NCBI GenBank assembly: GCA_963556145.1
Contig: OY744461.1
Location: 186,001-250,000 of the forward strand
DNA length: 64,000 bases
Source of the DNA: Hygrocybe punicea
Taxonomy: Eukaryota; Basidiomycota; Agaricomycetes; Agaricales; Hygrophoraceae
Direction: 5' to 3'
Below the pieces are notes generated by a model. The model searched no databases and was not told the DNA's origin. It saw only the letters and a program-made list of their open reading frames with translations. Of the stretch, positions 23,784 through 36,000 are shown piece after piece. The position numbers were made by a program, and so were the translations under genes. Within the stretch, counting starts at the first letter, position 1; every line of letters begins with the position of its first letter.

Positions 23784-26379
23784 ACTTCACACAATCTGAT
23801 ACAATGATTATGTCGTCTTTGAAGGACCTCCCATGGGTACCATACAAATGGTGGGATGGGTTGCACAGTGAAAACATGCCTGTGCATTTAGTTGGCCCAC
23901 CCTTCAAGAATTTCACCGACCTCAGCATGGTGAAAGATGCACTCATGTACTGGGGCAAATTCGCATCTTTAGTCGAGCAAATCGAGAAGTTGGCAAGGTC
24001 ACCAGTTTTTGGGCCCACAGGCAAACCCGACTTGGTCCCTGCAGATATTGCAGATGGCATGACTTGTGTCATCGATGTGAGTGACTATTTAGTTAGGTTA
24101 TAAACAGTCGGTCACAACATCATCCTTTGGGTGTTTGCAGGGTTTGCAATTAAAGATCGCCAACAGAGCACTTCGTGTCGACTCATGAAGGCTCAACAAA
24201 CTCTTCAGTGACCATGGCACGCACCTCCAGATCTCACGCCTCGCATCGGACGCCCAAGCTGCATGACAATGTCGTGAATGTGAGGCAAGTGACAACGGTG
24301 ATGACAATGGTGAGGACAACAACAAAGCTGACATGGACCAGGACCAAATACCCTGGCAAGGGAACGTGCCAAAGGCCAAGGTCAAGCATACTGCACAAAG
24401 GAAAAGCCTTGTAATAGATCCTCAGGCCCGGCGCTGGGATGACTCTGCCCAAGACGATGCAATGGCACCAATGGAGTACACTGATAGTGAGCCAGAATGC
24501 CATACTTGGTTGCATGTGAATGTTAACTTTCATGATGGACCCATCAGGATCCCCCTTATCCCCCTCATCTGGTGAAACAAACACTCAAGGTAAACACATC
24601 CAGTCTAAGTGCTGAGTTGTGTTACTTTATGTCGTCTCTTCCTTAGCTCCACATGAAGCAGTCTCTTCTCTGCATTGACATCATGGGGCACAGGCAGTCC
24701 TCACTGATTCCACACCCCATATGGCACCGCCCCACCAGCCTGTAGGACATACCCTCAACATGCATCATCATACAACCGTTCAGGAGCGTAACCCCAATAA
24801 GAATCCTGACCTACCCCCAGGGGTTGTCACAGAACCGCGTCTTCGTTCCTTCCCAGACATTGATGTGGTCAGGTCTATGACCAGCATTGAAACTGAGGAT
24901 TTGCGTGTCAAACTAGGTAGGAAGATGTTTAGGTCAATGTGATGCAGGATCTAATAATGCTAATGGTCTACAAAATGTTTAGGGCGGCGACCGGCAGCAT
25001 CTGCGAAACCCACTGTCCCATCTTGGCAAAGTACTGCCCCAATGTTTGACTTTGAGGACGATGACAATGTCTTCATGCATCACAATGACCCCATATTACA
25101 TGGTCCAGATTTTAGGCTTGAACCAAAGTCCCCGCGAAGCTCCAGCAACATTGGTTAGTCGCTGCATTGACAACATTGCATGCTTGTGGCCGCTAACTGT
25201 GACTTATCCCCCTCCCGTGAAGTTTCCTCCCTGACCCAGAAACCTCCCTGTCCAAAGCTGAAGCCGAGGATCCCTCCACCTTCTGGTGCGTCTATTTTGT
25301 TGTCATCTTCACTTTCCAACACTGATTGAATCACATTGGAGATGCTGCCATTCTGGTCAGAACAATGCATTGCATCGCTGCTCCTCAAGGTCAGTTGCGC
25401 TCTGCTTTTTTGGACGTCACTCACACAGTTATCTCTGCACATGAGGTCATCCCTGATGCAGTTCTTGTGCCGACGGTCACTCAGACATCAAGCAAGGGCA
25501 AGCAGAAGGTGGCCGAGGTCATCCCAACTCCTAGCACTGCCGAGGAAGTCATGGAAATTTCCGATGATCGTCAGTCGCAATACTTCCCTTGTATTGCTAT
25601 AGATTATTGACCATCATGATATTTGCAGCCAATGCAGACATGTCTGTTGAAGAGGCACCGCTAGGTTCCTATAAACCATTTGTGCATTTTCCAAGACCTG
25701 ACTTGTATCCTTTGCAGCTCCTCCCATCAAGATTCCCCTCATGGTGCCAGTAACTGTGACCAGGATGAGTAAGCATTTTCAATGGGAGCGATTGGTTAGG
25801 TTATTCTTACCTGAACTTGCCCCAGCTCATTCAACCACACATCCCCCGACCCACCACCCTATCGCTGGCCCAAGCCAGAGGCCCTACCAGTCTCCTGGTA
25901 TGTAACCATTGGGTATTATTATTATTCACGGTGATTTTAAATAACATGTCATGTCATCCCAGCTTCCTCGTCTGAGACCACAAAACCGGTGAAGCCACAA
26001 GGCAAGAAGATCAAGGTCACAAGTGCCAATGTCTGGAGGAGGCATTAGGTTAGGAGCAGGTGGTCATGTTGCCTATTGTCCATGTCTCTCCAGGCACTGG
26101 CAGCGTGTTTTTTTTGTACGTGTACATCATTTCTCAGCTTACTGCCGAGATCAAATTATTCGCGTGTCCATTTGCCACGACTTGAGAATACTTCAGAGCA
26201 TAAAATTGTGTCTTGAGCCATCCAACCAAACTTTAGTTTCCTCATCATGTCAGATTCTGAGCATAGCGACAACCCTCGTTTGCCCATCAGCTGCTGATCA
26301 GCAGGATGCTGCCATTTTGCCATTTTGCCCATCCGAAGTACCCTTGGTATTGCAAACGGATGATCCCATCGACCAGAAT

Positions 26380-28660
26380 GATTTATTAACCAGGGTATAT
26401 GATAATTATTATGATCAAGAAGGCAACTCTTTTATGCAGAAATTTCCAACAATGCCGGTTCAAACAGTTACATTGTCAGCATTGCAACGCCAGTTCGAAC
26501 GAAAATCAACCCAAAGCGCCATAGTTTCTTTGCATCAAGGGAGCCATATGGTCCACCCGAGGCATACTTGTCGTGCGAGAATCATTACTTGGATTTCGTG
26601 ATGGTCGTCTCAGCTCAGGCAGGCTTGGATGCAATGCTTCCAAACATTAACACCGACCATACGTGGACGTTCAGATTGGACCTCACACAACCCTTCCACC
26701 AATGGTGACCTGGTTATGGCAAACTGGGTTTTGATTCAGGAGGCAGCCTCCTATATTTCAGACAATGAGGCCAAGAGGATGTTTGGGTTGCATTGGTGCC
26801 CTTATGATTCATCAGCAACAACTTTACTAAGGCTCCAGCTGGGCAACAAACTGGGAGCAGCATTCTTACCATGAAGACTTTTCATGCATTCACGATGTTT
26901 ATCAACTACTCTTTACAAAAGATGGCCTTTGAAGACTTGACCATGTCATCGCGATATCCAGATATTTCAACAACGGAACAAGCAAACAAGACTTCAAACA
27001 TTTTGTGAGTGTTGTTTATCCTTTTTCATCCACTTCCTAAGTTTTTTGTCCCCTCTACCCCTGTTTCACCTTCACACTTATGCAAGGTCATCCACATTAT
27101 AGGGAGAAGCGCCTGTTGACTTTGTGATTGACTGATGCTAAGAAGCTTAGCCGCTTGATGTCTACAGATTACAAGAAATACTTCTGACATGCTCTCCTGG
27201 CCTGGTTGAAAGATACTAAACTTCTCAACAAGCGTCCATTGACTGTGACTACCCTGTACGGCCAAAATTAACCCATCGCTGTACCTGGACCAAAGGCACT
27301 ATCTGGAACCAGGAGCGCGATTATGCCTCAATCAGGAGTATATCCTTTGCAGTCACATCAGATGTGATGTGCATTATGGTTGTCGTAATATCGCCATTCA
27401 ATGTGTCTCATACATCTAGACAGGTGTTGTGAGATTCTTCACACAGACTGGTCTAATATCAACACAGATGATATTGAGGAGGCAAATCCAGATGGTATCT
27501 ACAACAGTCCTGACCCTGAAAAGAGTGTCCAGCTTGATTTGTGTCAGCTCAATGTCCTCAATGCCAATAGTGAAGAGATTGCAGTGTATGACCAGGATGG
27601 TCAGTGCATCTCCAGACGAGAGGTGGTGGTTGATGAAGATAAACCAACTTGTGGTGTGATCTTGAACTTGCACAGGGTGCACAGTAGCATACCATGTCAC
27701 ACAGTATCTTGAAAGTACTTGACAAGTATACTAAATATCATTACCATAACATTCAACATGGTATTGTAACAGTATTCAGACATAAACTACAATACTTGTG
27801 CTCAAATTCATCTGAAGGTATGAAGGCAAATGAGACTTATACCTTTTCAATAACATCAAGCCTTTTGTTTCACTACTTTTACTTTATTTACAGCAAAGTA
27901 CTGTATAGTTTGGATAGAATACTTGCAGCCTAAGATGAATCAAAGTATTAAACCAGTAAGGAAGTTGGGCCACTTTTACTATTAGGATACCTTTTTAATC
28001 CTATCAAGATACAGTGTGAAATAGTATAGTACTGTTGCCATATTGTGGATTTAAGATACTGTGTCAATACTTTTAAGATACTGTTTCAGTACTTTTATTA
28101 TAATAAAAGTATCTTAAAAGTATTGACACAGTATCTTAAATCCACAATATGGCAACAGTACTATACTATTTCACACTGTATCTTGATAGGATTCAAAAGG
28201 TATCCTAATAGTAAAAGTGGCCCAACTTCCTTACTGGTTTAATACTTTGATTCATCTTAGGCTGCAAGTATTCTATCCAAACTATACAGTACTTTGCTGT
28301 AAATAAAGTAAAAGTAGTGAAACAAAAGGCTTGATGTTATTAAAAAGGTATAAGTCTCATTTGCCTTCATACCTTCAGATGAATTTGAGCACAAGTATTG
28401 TAGTTTATGTCTGAATACTGTTACAATACCATGTTGAATGTTATGGTAATGATATTTAGTATACTTGTCAAGTACTTTCAAGATACTATGTGACATGGTA
28501 TGCTACTGTGCACCCTGTGTTGGAACACGCCCACGAGCTCTTTGTACCCATTCATGATGACGAAGGCGACTTCGAAATGTTAGATGATGCGGATGATCAT
28601 GTCAGCCACAGCAAAGAAGCGGTTACCAATGGCGGGAGAAATGCAAAGCTTCATTTTTAA
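26380..28660 (+). pseudogene. basidiomycete hypothetical gene with a palindromic insertion
   Basis: Readable pieces are REPYGPPEAYLSCENHYLDF, LDAMLPNINTDHTWTFRLDL, GQEDVWVALVPL and FEDLTMSSRYPDIST, a block order I know from unnamed basidiomycete proteins. Next come KKLSRLMSTDYKKYF, LAWLKDTKLLNKRPLTV, an acidic exon ending in DKPTCGVILNL at 27,667, and, after the palindromic element, EHAHELFVPIHDDEGDFEM up to a TAA at 28,660. Stops are all TGA (26,706, 26,766, 26,805, 27,185). Deleting the element and one TTG leaves the frame open. Function unknown. Confidence 0.5.
27671..28519. mobile_element. complete palindrome, CACTA-like foldback element (849 bp), TSD TTG
   Basis: The left half reads inward from CACAGGGTGCACAGTAGCAT and the right half is its near-perfect reverse complement, ending GTGCACCCTGTG. 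The two arms meet at a loopless AT-rich centre near 28,095. TTG precedes the element (27,668-27,670) and follows it (28,520-28,522). CAC-initiated ends with a 3-bp duplication fit CACTA/CMC elements, though a palindrome lacks the usual interior. The same ORF appears on opposite strands in both arms, an effect of symmetry. Confidence 0.85.
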
Positions 28661-29978
28661 ATGTTGCCCCAAATCACCTCCCCCTGCCATCCACATTCAT
28701 AGCAAAAGTTTCAATCCCAAGGCTACTCGTGCTGACACGATCTTCCAATTCTTGGAAGAGGTGTGCATGTTTGATGTTCCTTTTCAGCATGAAGACTCTC
28801 TTGAACAACATAAACTCAATCATGTCTGTGTTGCCTTGCCACATCTGTGAACATGCAGGATTCAACATCTGAATGTGTGATGTCAAATCAAGGAATTTAC
28901 AACTTCCATCCTGCAGGAGAAATCGATGACGGTAGCACGTGTTTTTGCATGGCTGTTGTTGACTCACCTGAATCTTCACACTGGCATTTATTAGTGAGGT
29001 GTGATAAGGTTCCATGCTATTATTCCATTCCAAGTTTTAACACATGAAAGCTACATAACAACGTGCAACTTAGCTGCGGTGAAAAAGAAGGTGGTGGGTG
29101 AAGAAAACCCACATTCAATACTGGGCTTCGGTTCCAAACCCGGAATGCAGCAAGCCTCACTTGTTCCAGTAATCGAAGATGAACAGGTTTTGGTGGATGT
29201 GCAACTACAGTAGCATGAACATCATCAGTAGTTGTGTAAATTCCACAGGAGAGAACATTTTTCTGGATGTTGTAAACCGAATATATTATGAAATAACCCA
29301 AAATCAAATGAGAGCCTTCTCAATCCAAAAAGGTCCACGACATGGACCACACTCTTTTTCAACCTTGAGGTGGTGTTCCATAAGCATTTCTGCGAGAAAG
29401 GCTATACTATGAAGATCAGCCACGAATGTCAGGCCTGCCAGGCAACTCCACTGTACCAAGAGTTTTCTAAACCGTCCACATCCTGAACACCTCAATTACC
29501 ATCACCACCACCACCAGTAACCAAGAACCCTTCGTTATCAGATGAAGTGGCAGCAAATCAGATGGAACCCTGGAGCAAAAGCACATTGCGAATGGTGTGG
29601 ATGTCCAAGCTTGATGAGCAACTTGATCGAAAGGGGGAATGCAACATGGACCAAAATCGAAACTGCAGCACGTGAAGCCATGTGCCTCGACTTGAATCAT
29701 ACATATACATCAACTTTCAAAGGAGCACCTCAGCGGACATAATCAACGTCACGAGTAGGGGTTTGGCCTGGTCGGGTATGCTCTGAACATGGATCTTCTG
29801 GGATTCATTGCAGATCCTTCTCCACGAACTGAGGTGCAAATGTGGGTATGGTGTGCTCGTAACTGAGGTGTGGTGTCCGGTTTGGGACCCGTCGCCTTAG
29901 GTTACAACCCGTGGTTCCATTCAGAAAATGTATATAATGTGGGACATAGAGTGGGACTAAGCTGTAAAAATGTAGCAC
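28661..29978. other. no confidently called gene
   Basis: Short exon-like pieces occur, for example STTWTTLFFNLEVVFHKHF with GYTMKISHECQACQATPLY near 29,330-29,460. The Cys pairs and the Phe-Asn-x-x block recall unnamed basidiomycete proteins, but I could not join them into a gene. The remainder looks non-coding. Confidence 0.3.
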
Positions 29979-30510
29979 ATGTCTACTCGAGTCACTGATT
30001 CAGATTCAGAGCCAAGCTCACCTGTCTTGCCTCCATTTTGCTGTGGTCCACAGTCAGGGTATCACACCCCTCCTCATGGGTCCCCGCCAGATGTTACCAT
30101 GGGCACCCCAGCTCGTGAGCACAGAAAACACACTTCTGATCAGTTCAAACATTTATCACATAAGTTGCAAACACTAATCCAAAAAAGATTATACTGCAGA
30201 TGCCATCAATTCAATTGGAAAGAAACTAGATGAGATTGAATCCCAAATGGACAGGGTGGAAACAAAGGTATCACAGGCCTGTGAAGAAGTAGAAAAGGTT
30301 CCAACTCAAATTAATAGCAAGCTGGATACTCTGGGGATTGCAATAACACAGTACAAGGTAACTGTAAGAAATTTGCTTAAAATACTCGGACTTATTATCC
30401 ATTATTACAATAGGAAGCACAGGAAAAAAAAGGGGATAGCATACGTTTCATCAAAGTTTGTTCTGTAGAAGTTGGGCTCAAAAAATCAAAAAAAAAGAAT
30501 TACCATTAAT
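29979..30510 (+). pseudogene. small coiled-coil protein gene with an A-tract frameshift
   Basis: The ATG at 29,979 (MSTRVTDSDSEPSSPVL) opens a Ser/Pro-rich head. After a one-base shift at the A6 run near 30,181 the frame reads DYTADAINSIGKKLDEIESQ and EKVPTQINSKLDTLGIAI, a coiled-coil pattern. A GTAACT...AATAG intron (about 30,358-30,412) leads to EAQEKKGDSIRFIKV and a Lys-rich tail ending at 30,510. The shift may be real decay or a homopolymer error. Family unknown. Confidence 0.45.
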
Positions 30511-30733
30511 ATTGTTTAACGTTGATGTTCGATTTGTGGTCATGTGATGGTCTTCCCCAACCTGTGCAACACTTTGTGTTGAAACTTTGCCAAACACCGC
30601 CGAATGGCGAATAACCACGCTTTGCGTAGTCTCGCCCCTCACGTCTTCAACACCTCAAGGGAGCAACGCAGGAGCCCATTGTCTTCCGTCAATCAGTCAG
30701 TCATTCTATTGTTCTTGATCAGCCTTCACCACA

Positions 30734-31120
30734 ATGACTTTCAGTACACTCAAGCTTTGTCCTGACCACAGTGTCAAACCATCAACAGAAGAGTTGGTCT
30801 CCCAAATCTGTAAGAGTTCTCTGTCATGGAATTAGAAATCCTCATTCATCCCCATCTTCACAAGCCTCAATTGAAGACTTTCGCTTGAAGGCTGAGACCG
30901 CCAGGTTACAGGCTCTTAGTGCCAGAATACAGACTAACCACTCTATGCTGCAAACCAACTACGTCAAGCTTACGACTAAAGTATCAAGGGTGGAGAGTGA
31001 GATCAGCACTTATCTCATTCATCGTATTAGTGAATGCGTGAGTTCACTCCCTTGCTTTTATTCCCCTTCACTGATTGTACTCTGTAGATCATGCCTGTAT
31101 TATCTGAACAACAACATTGA
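30734..31120 (+). CDS. small three-exon coiled-coil protein, apparently intact
   Basis: Exon 1 at 30,734-30,809 starts MTFSTLKLCPDHSVKPS. Introns at 30,810-30,864 (GTAAGA...CACAAG) and 31,038-31,087 (GTGAGT...CTGTAG) have clean borders and keep the frame. Exon 2 (30,865-31,037) reads SSIEDFRLKAETARLQALSA and TTKVSRVESEIS, a helical heptad-like pattern. Exon 3 adds IMPVLSEQQH and a stop. The product is 93 residues, with no stop or shift, unlike most neighbours. Function unknown. It could be a short cousin of the coiled-coil gene just upstream. Confidence 0.55.
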
Positions 31121-31577
31121 CTGACCTGAAGCCATCATAGTATTTTGTGCTGTAGATACAACCCCACATGTACCTATCTATTCTTGTTGTAACTACCACT
31201 GGAGGAAGAGGATACTGTTAAATTTGTTAAGATACGTTGAATTTATGCCGACTGATCCGCCACTTCCCAATCTTCGCATGTGGATTGAAACCAGAGTTCT
31301 ATGATTGTTACCCAAATTCTTGCTGCTGCTTTGCAGTTGTGGCCTCACCCCCTCGGATGTTCTGGACAAGAGTGAGTGGTTAGTAGGTCGGTTTACATGA
31401 AGAACAGACAGCAGGGGGATGTACCTGGACCAGAGAATGGGCCTCCAGCCTTGCCAGTGGTTGCTGTCTGTCATCGTCGTCTATTGCCCCAGACTTCACT
31501 TTTTGGGGTGGTCCCAACGGTCCGGTTTAAATACCCATACTTGGGTTAACCGTGACTAGAACAACACTAATCACATG

Positions 31578-31692
31578 GCTCCAACAAACAAAAGCGAAAA
31601 GTTTCTGACGCTACTGGAATCAGTGCATGTGCTTGTGCAAAGCATGGTTGCTTTGTACCGCACAGTGTTGTCGACTTCCAGAAGGGTGAACG
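31578..31692 (+). pseudogene. KDZ transposase, left half (exon before the giant palindrome)
   Basis: The frame reads NKQKRKVSDATGISACACAK and then HGCFVPHSVVDFQKGER. This matches the KDZ core motif (ATGI...CARHGCFVP...VVDFQKGER) that is normally followed directly by MNMDYS. That continuation begins at 42,061, on the far side of the palindrome. The frame can be joined there through a GT at 31,693 and an AG at 42,059-42,060. KDZ enzymes are DDE-type cut-and-paste transposases expanded in basidiomycetes. The upstream catalytic exons were not found in 31,120-31,577. Confidence 0.75.
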
Positions 31693-31741
31693 GTCAGACA
31701 TGTGTTTTGAGCTATGAGAGACCTTTCAGCGTATCTTTTCC

Positions 31742-32560
31742 ATGAAATGTGGGTCAGCCGAGATGGACAATTCCCACTTGAAGTGGGCCAGCCGACCTCG
31801 GCCAACCAATATCTTTTCCCAAAGCAGATGGCTTGGCCGAGGCATACAGCTGGCCACCCCAAGTGGGTTGGCCAACCAGTGGATATTTTGCCGAACTGGG
31901 TGGGGGTTTCAGCTTGCCATCAGACATGGGTTGGCCGACCACCTGCCATATATTGGCTGGCCACCAGGCATGGGTTAGCCGACCAGTAGGAATATTTTGG
32001 CCGGCCATCCAGCGTGGGTTGGCTGACCCAACTGGATGTATTGGCTGGCCATTAGACATGGGTTGGCCGACAAAGCTGGATATATTGGCTGGCCATTAGG
32101 CATGGGTTGGCTGACCAGTAGAGATATGTTGGCTGGCCATCCAGCATGGGTTGGCCAACCCAACTGGATATATTGGCTGGCCATTAGACATGGGTTGGCC
32201 GACACAGCTGGATATATTGGCTGGCCATTAGGCATGGGTTGGCCGACCCACTGCCATATGTTGGCTGGCCATCTAGAATGGGTTGGCTGACCCACTGCCA
32301 TATTGTAGCTGGCCATCAGGCATGGGTTGGCCAACCCACTGGCATATATGGGCTTGCCATCAAGCATGGGTTCGCCAACCCTTCAGCCTATATTGGCTCC
32401 CTATCAGGCATGGGCTGGCATACAAGCAGGGATATTTTACCTGGCCATCAGGCATTGGTTGGCTGACTAGCAGAGAAATGTGGTTGACCAGCAGAGATGG
32501 GTTGGCTGATGCATTGGCTGGCCAGTTAGCATGGGTTGATCAATAGCAATGGGTACGTTG
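31742..32560. repeat. 44-bp tandem repeat, left arm
   Basis: The units follow the pattern ATATTGGCTGGCCATTAGAC plus ATGGGTTGGCCGACACAGCT plus GGAT. About 18 units are present and drift outward. The same array, inverted and about three units shorter, is at 41,290-41,998. ORFs across it (repeating GWPLGMGWPT) are by-products of a 44-base unit cycling through frames. Confidence 0.9.
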
Positions 32561-32899
32561 GCTAGTCAACTAATAGTGTTTGGCCTACCATGGAACAGCA
32601 TCTTGTGGGAATATGTTTTTACCAGAAAAAATTTGCTCAGCCAGCACAAGCTGGTTTTCACAGAGGTGGGTGGTCATTTCACCTAGCCAATAGGTATGAC
32701 TAGCAATCTGAGAGATTTATCTTGTCTGGTCACATGCTCCAATTTCACAACAACCAATTACATGAAAAGTGGCTGGTTCAATCAAGTAATGTACTCACAT
32801 ATTTTCATCTTGAGAAGATATCTGAATATTATATTCGTGCACCTCTAAACTTCCTCCCAGTGACTTAGGGTTAGGGTTACCACCGATAGAAATCAATAA

Positions 32900-33610
32900 A
32901 TAGGCCCACAGTGATTTATATTACATCCACTGAAGTACAACAATGTGAAATCACACATTTCAGTGTGAAAAGAACACTATGAAGAAAATACAGTTGCAAA
33001 GAAAAGTCATTCAGTCTCAATCTCGAAGGAGGAGCTCTTCTCCTTCTTGATCAAGACTGATTGACAAGAGAAGTAATGTCAAAATTTTTGCCAACACAAA
33101 ACAAACAAACCATGAAAATACAAACGAAACACAATACAAGAAATTGAGACAAGTAAAACACATCACCTGTTGATACAATGTCAATAATACAAGGATTAAT
33201 AATGAAAATGAGACTTACCCAATAAATTCTTGTCAATGCCACCAGGCCCGCTACAAGTAGGTTGCCTAGCCAGGAACTCAGGTGTATTCACCCTCCCTGA
33301 ATTCCTAATCGAAGACCCATGGTGGCAAGCGCTCATTGCTGAGGACCCACCACCGACGGTTGGGCATGCAGAGATACCACAATATTCACTAAAAGGTAAT
33401 CCTTGAAAAGAGTATTGTTAGTAATCAGCTAACAGAAATCCCTTATCTGAATGCAAACATGACAAAGACAATACCTGACTCCGGAAAAAGCAACAGTAAA
33501 TGTAGCCCTGTGAACTAAACAGCAAATCCAAAGGAAATCACATACCTGTCATGCCAATAACACTCCAGAATCTCTGGTTGTTGCCCGGTACAACAGCCAA
33601 AGATCCTGTA
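32900..33610 (-). CDS. possible small spliced ORF in the left palindrome arm
   Basis: The minus strand of this arm (and the plus strand at 38,600-39,170) reads TFDNTTGSLAVVPGNNQRFW, an intron, then FSEYCGISACPTVGGGSSA and HHGSSIRNSGRVNTPEFLA up to KNLLG, followed by a GTAAGT...CAACAG intron and a hydrophobic exon ending at a stop. Splice borders are good, but nothing identifies a family. It is the only non-repetitive coding candidate in the palindrome. Confidence 0.3.
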
Positions 33611-33939
33611 GTGTTATCAAAGGTGGCAGTGGTGGTGGTGAGGTAAGAAGAAATTTTCAACCGCGTTTGATGGGCTTGTAGTTATTTGGTCTTGTAGTTA
33701 TTTGTTCATGTGACCCAACGCGTTGTTTTGATGGTCACACATGTGTCACAATATAGAATGTCACGTCTGGGCGCCCAGATGTGACATCACCCATGTGACA
33801 TGTCACATGTAGATACGCGCTTTGTTGATCATCATGTGATACACGTGTTCTGACATTCAGGCCAGGTAAGTGGAAAGTCATTTATGTATTCTACATAGGT
33901 ACAAAATAAAATAAGGATGGTGGGGGGATTCCCCCACCC

Positions 33940-35400
33940 TCATCTCATATCACTTGTTCTCCACCCCATCTGCTGTTCCCCTTGCCATGGCCGGTGCCAG
34001 TGGGCCAGTTTGGTTGCCATTGCTGCTGCCCATGCCATTACTGCCATTGCCACTGCAGTTGCTCCCCTTGCCATTGCTGTTGTCGCTGCCGGTTCCGGCT
34101 GCTGTTCCCCTTGCCATTACCATTGGCCCCCACCTGTTCTGTTGCTGCCGCTGCCGTTCCCACCCCCGCAGCTGCTGCTACCATTCCCGGCCCCGGTCCT
34201 GCTGCTGCTGCCATTCCCGGTCCCGCTGCTGTTGCCGTTCCCGGTCCCACTGCTGCTGCCATTCCCGGTCCCACTGCTGCTGCCGTTCCCAGTCCTGATG
34301 CTGTTGCCATCCCCGTTCTCGTCGTTGTCGTTCCCACCCCCCGCTGCTGCTGCCGTTCTCAGTCCCGGTCCCGCTGCTGCTGCTGTTCCCGGTCCCACTG
34401 CTGTTGCCGTCCCCATTCTCGTCATTGTTGTTCCCACCCCCTACTGCTGCTGCCGTTCTCAGTCCCGGTCCCACTGCTGCTGTCGTTCCCAACCCCGCTG
34501 CTGCTGCCATTCCAGGTCCCGCTGCTACAGCTGCCATTGCCGTTGCTTCTGCTGTTGCCACTGCCGCTGCCGTGGGGGGGGGGGGGTTTGTTGCTGCTGC
34601 CGCTGCCATTGTTCTCTTGGCTGTCGATTCATCCCTGGTAACCTCACGAACACCCCACCCACGTCAATTGACGCGAAGGTGCATGGTCGCGAGGTGACTC
34701 TGGGTCGCGAGGTGACTTTGAGCCATCTATTTCCTCCCCGTCCTTGTCCTCGCTGTCCTCACCGTCTTCGTTGTCTGTCATCCATTGCCCCCGTCCCTGT
34801 TCCCGTAGTCCTCCTCATCCTCCTCGTTATCCTCATGTTCCTCGCTGTCCTCGTCATCCTCATCCTCATCGTCCCCATCATCGTCCTCATCGTCCTTGCC
34901 CCCGCTGCCCTCGCACTCGTCCTCGTCCTCGTCCTTGTCCCCCTTGTACTTATCGTCCTTGCCATTGTCGTCCTTGCCGTTGTCGTCCCCATGCTTGTTG
35001 TCCCCATCATTGTTCCAGTCGTCCTTGCCATCCCCATTGTCGTCGTTCCGGTCCCCATTGTCGTCCTTGCCATCCCTGCTGTCCTCGTTCCGGTCCTCGT
35101 TGCCATCCCCATTGTCAGCATTCCGGTCCCTGTTGTCATCGTTGCTGTCCCCGCTGTCGTCGTACCGGTCCTCGTTGCTGTCCCCGTTGTCTTCGTTGCC
35201 ATTCCCGCTGCCGTCGTACCGGTTCTCGTTGCTGTCCCCATTGTCGTCATTCCGGTCCCATTGTCTTCGTTGCTGTCCCCGCTGTCCTCGTTCCGGTCCC
35301 CATTGTCGATGTTCCTGTCCCCGTTGTCGTCGTTCTGGTCCCCGTTCTTGTTGTTGCAGTCCGGGTTCTCGTCCACGTGGCCGTTCCCGTCCCCATCGCG
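33940..35400. repeat. GC-rich minisatellite block, left arm
   Basis: 33,990-34,640 consists of CTGCTGCTGCCATTCCCGGT-type units, and 34,740-35,400 of GTCCTCGTTCCGGTCCCCAT-type units. A 526-codon ORF and several others on both strands cross it, all with the same low-complexity composition, so none is called as a gene. The 57-bp palindromic module lies between the two blocks. The mirror copy is at 36,820-38,280. Confidence 0.7.
34640..34696. repeat. 57-bp palindromic module, left-arm copy
   Basis: AACCTCACGA, then CGTCAATTGACG at 34,662-34,673, then TCGCGAGGTG form a nested dyad. The outer boxes are inverted copies of each other and the inner box is a perfect 12-base palindrome. A further TCGCGAGGTGAC follows at 34,705. 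Confidence 0.75.
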
Positions 35401-36000
35401 TTCACAGTCGTCGTCCGTGTCATTCTGTTATGGGTGTCGCTTCGTTGGCCTCCATCCTGGCGTTGCTGTTGGTGTGGTATTTGTCGCGGTCGTCTGATGC
35501 GACGTTGCTGGAAAAGACCTAAAAACTACGTGGAATTAGTTAGTAGAGTAAACATAGAAACATAAAAAGAAATCTTAGCATCGTGTCCTTCTGCACCGTT
35601 TGCCCATCGAGGTCGAGACGAAGAGTGACGTGGCTTGAACACGCGCGAGAATTTCAACCGGCGTTTGCCGATTTCCTAAACGGGGCTGAATTGCCATATT
35701 GGTACAGGTGGCTGGATTTTCTTAATGCTCTTACATGCTGTATAACACCTCAATTGGCAGGGTAAGGCTCTGCATAGATGTAAGTATACCATACCCACAA
35801 GTAGGATAAATTTTGTATTTTATTTGATCCTACAGAGAGAGCTATTAACAATGTATTTGAGCCCTCTGCCAAAATTGGACCCTTAAACACCCAACTTTGC
35901 AAGTACTCATCTAGAAAATCTAAAATTAATTCTAGCAATACTAGTTGAAGCATACATCATTGTCAAAATAAGTGCCTTGCACTTAGTACTCCAGGAAATG

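Larger units (their letters stand above)
21240..25670 (+). pseudogene. long hypothetical gene interrupted by a solo LTR and TGA stops
   Basis: Exons read TWGHDNGIFPFPLPTEWVI, an intron, ISHWFDPLINYQIHQL, an intron, VCQILWEHLTTHLTEMET and so on to SSILDKDF, where the LTR begins. The frame resumes after the LTR as TQSDTMIMSSLKDLPWVPY and GPPFKNFTDLSMVKDALMY. Further exons (acidic GDDNGEDNNKADMDQDQ, then a Pro-rich part, then QLRSAFLDVTHTVISAHEV) run to about 25,670. TGA stops at 21,887, 24,186, 24,264 and 24,676 sit in otherwise coherent exons. The family is unknown to me, and the 5' end is not defined because of the AT-rich region upstream. Confidence 0.5.

Noticed and set aside
27694..28496. 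Two identical 79-codon genes on opposite strands
   Set aside because: They are the two arms of one palindromic element read in mirror image. The ORFs at 53,387 and 53,750 have the same explanation.
31742..32560. CRISPR-like regular array
   Set aside because: The 44-bp units are contiguous variants with no distinct spacers, in a eukaryotic context. The 22-bp array at 6.2 kb fails for the same reason.
32862..32880. TTAGGGTTAGGGTT, the fungal telomere repeat (mirror at 39,345)
   Set aside because: Only about two units, inside the palindrome arms with unique sequence on both sides; not a telomere.
33917..35497. 526-codon ORF as a gene (and its mirror at 36.7-38.3 kb)
   Set aside because: Low-complexity translation of a minisatellite. 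Comparable ORFs exist in other frames on both strands, and there is no domain.
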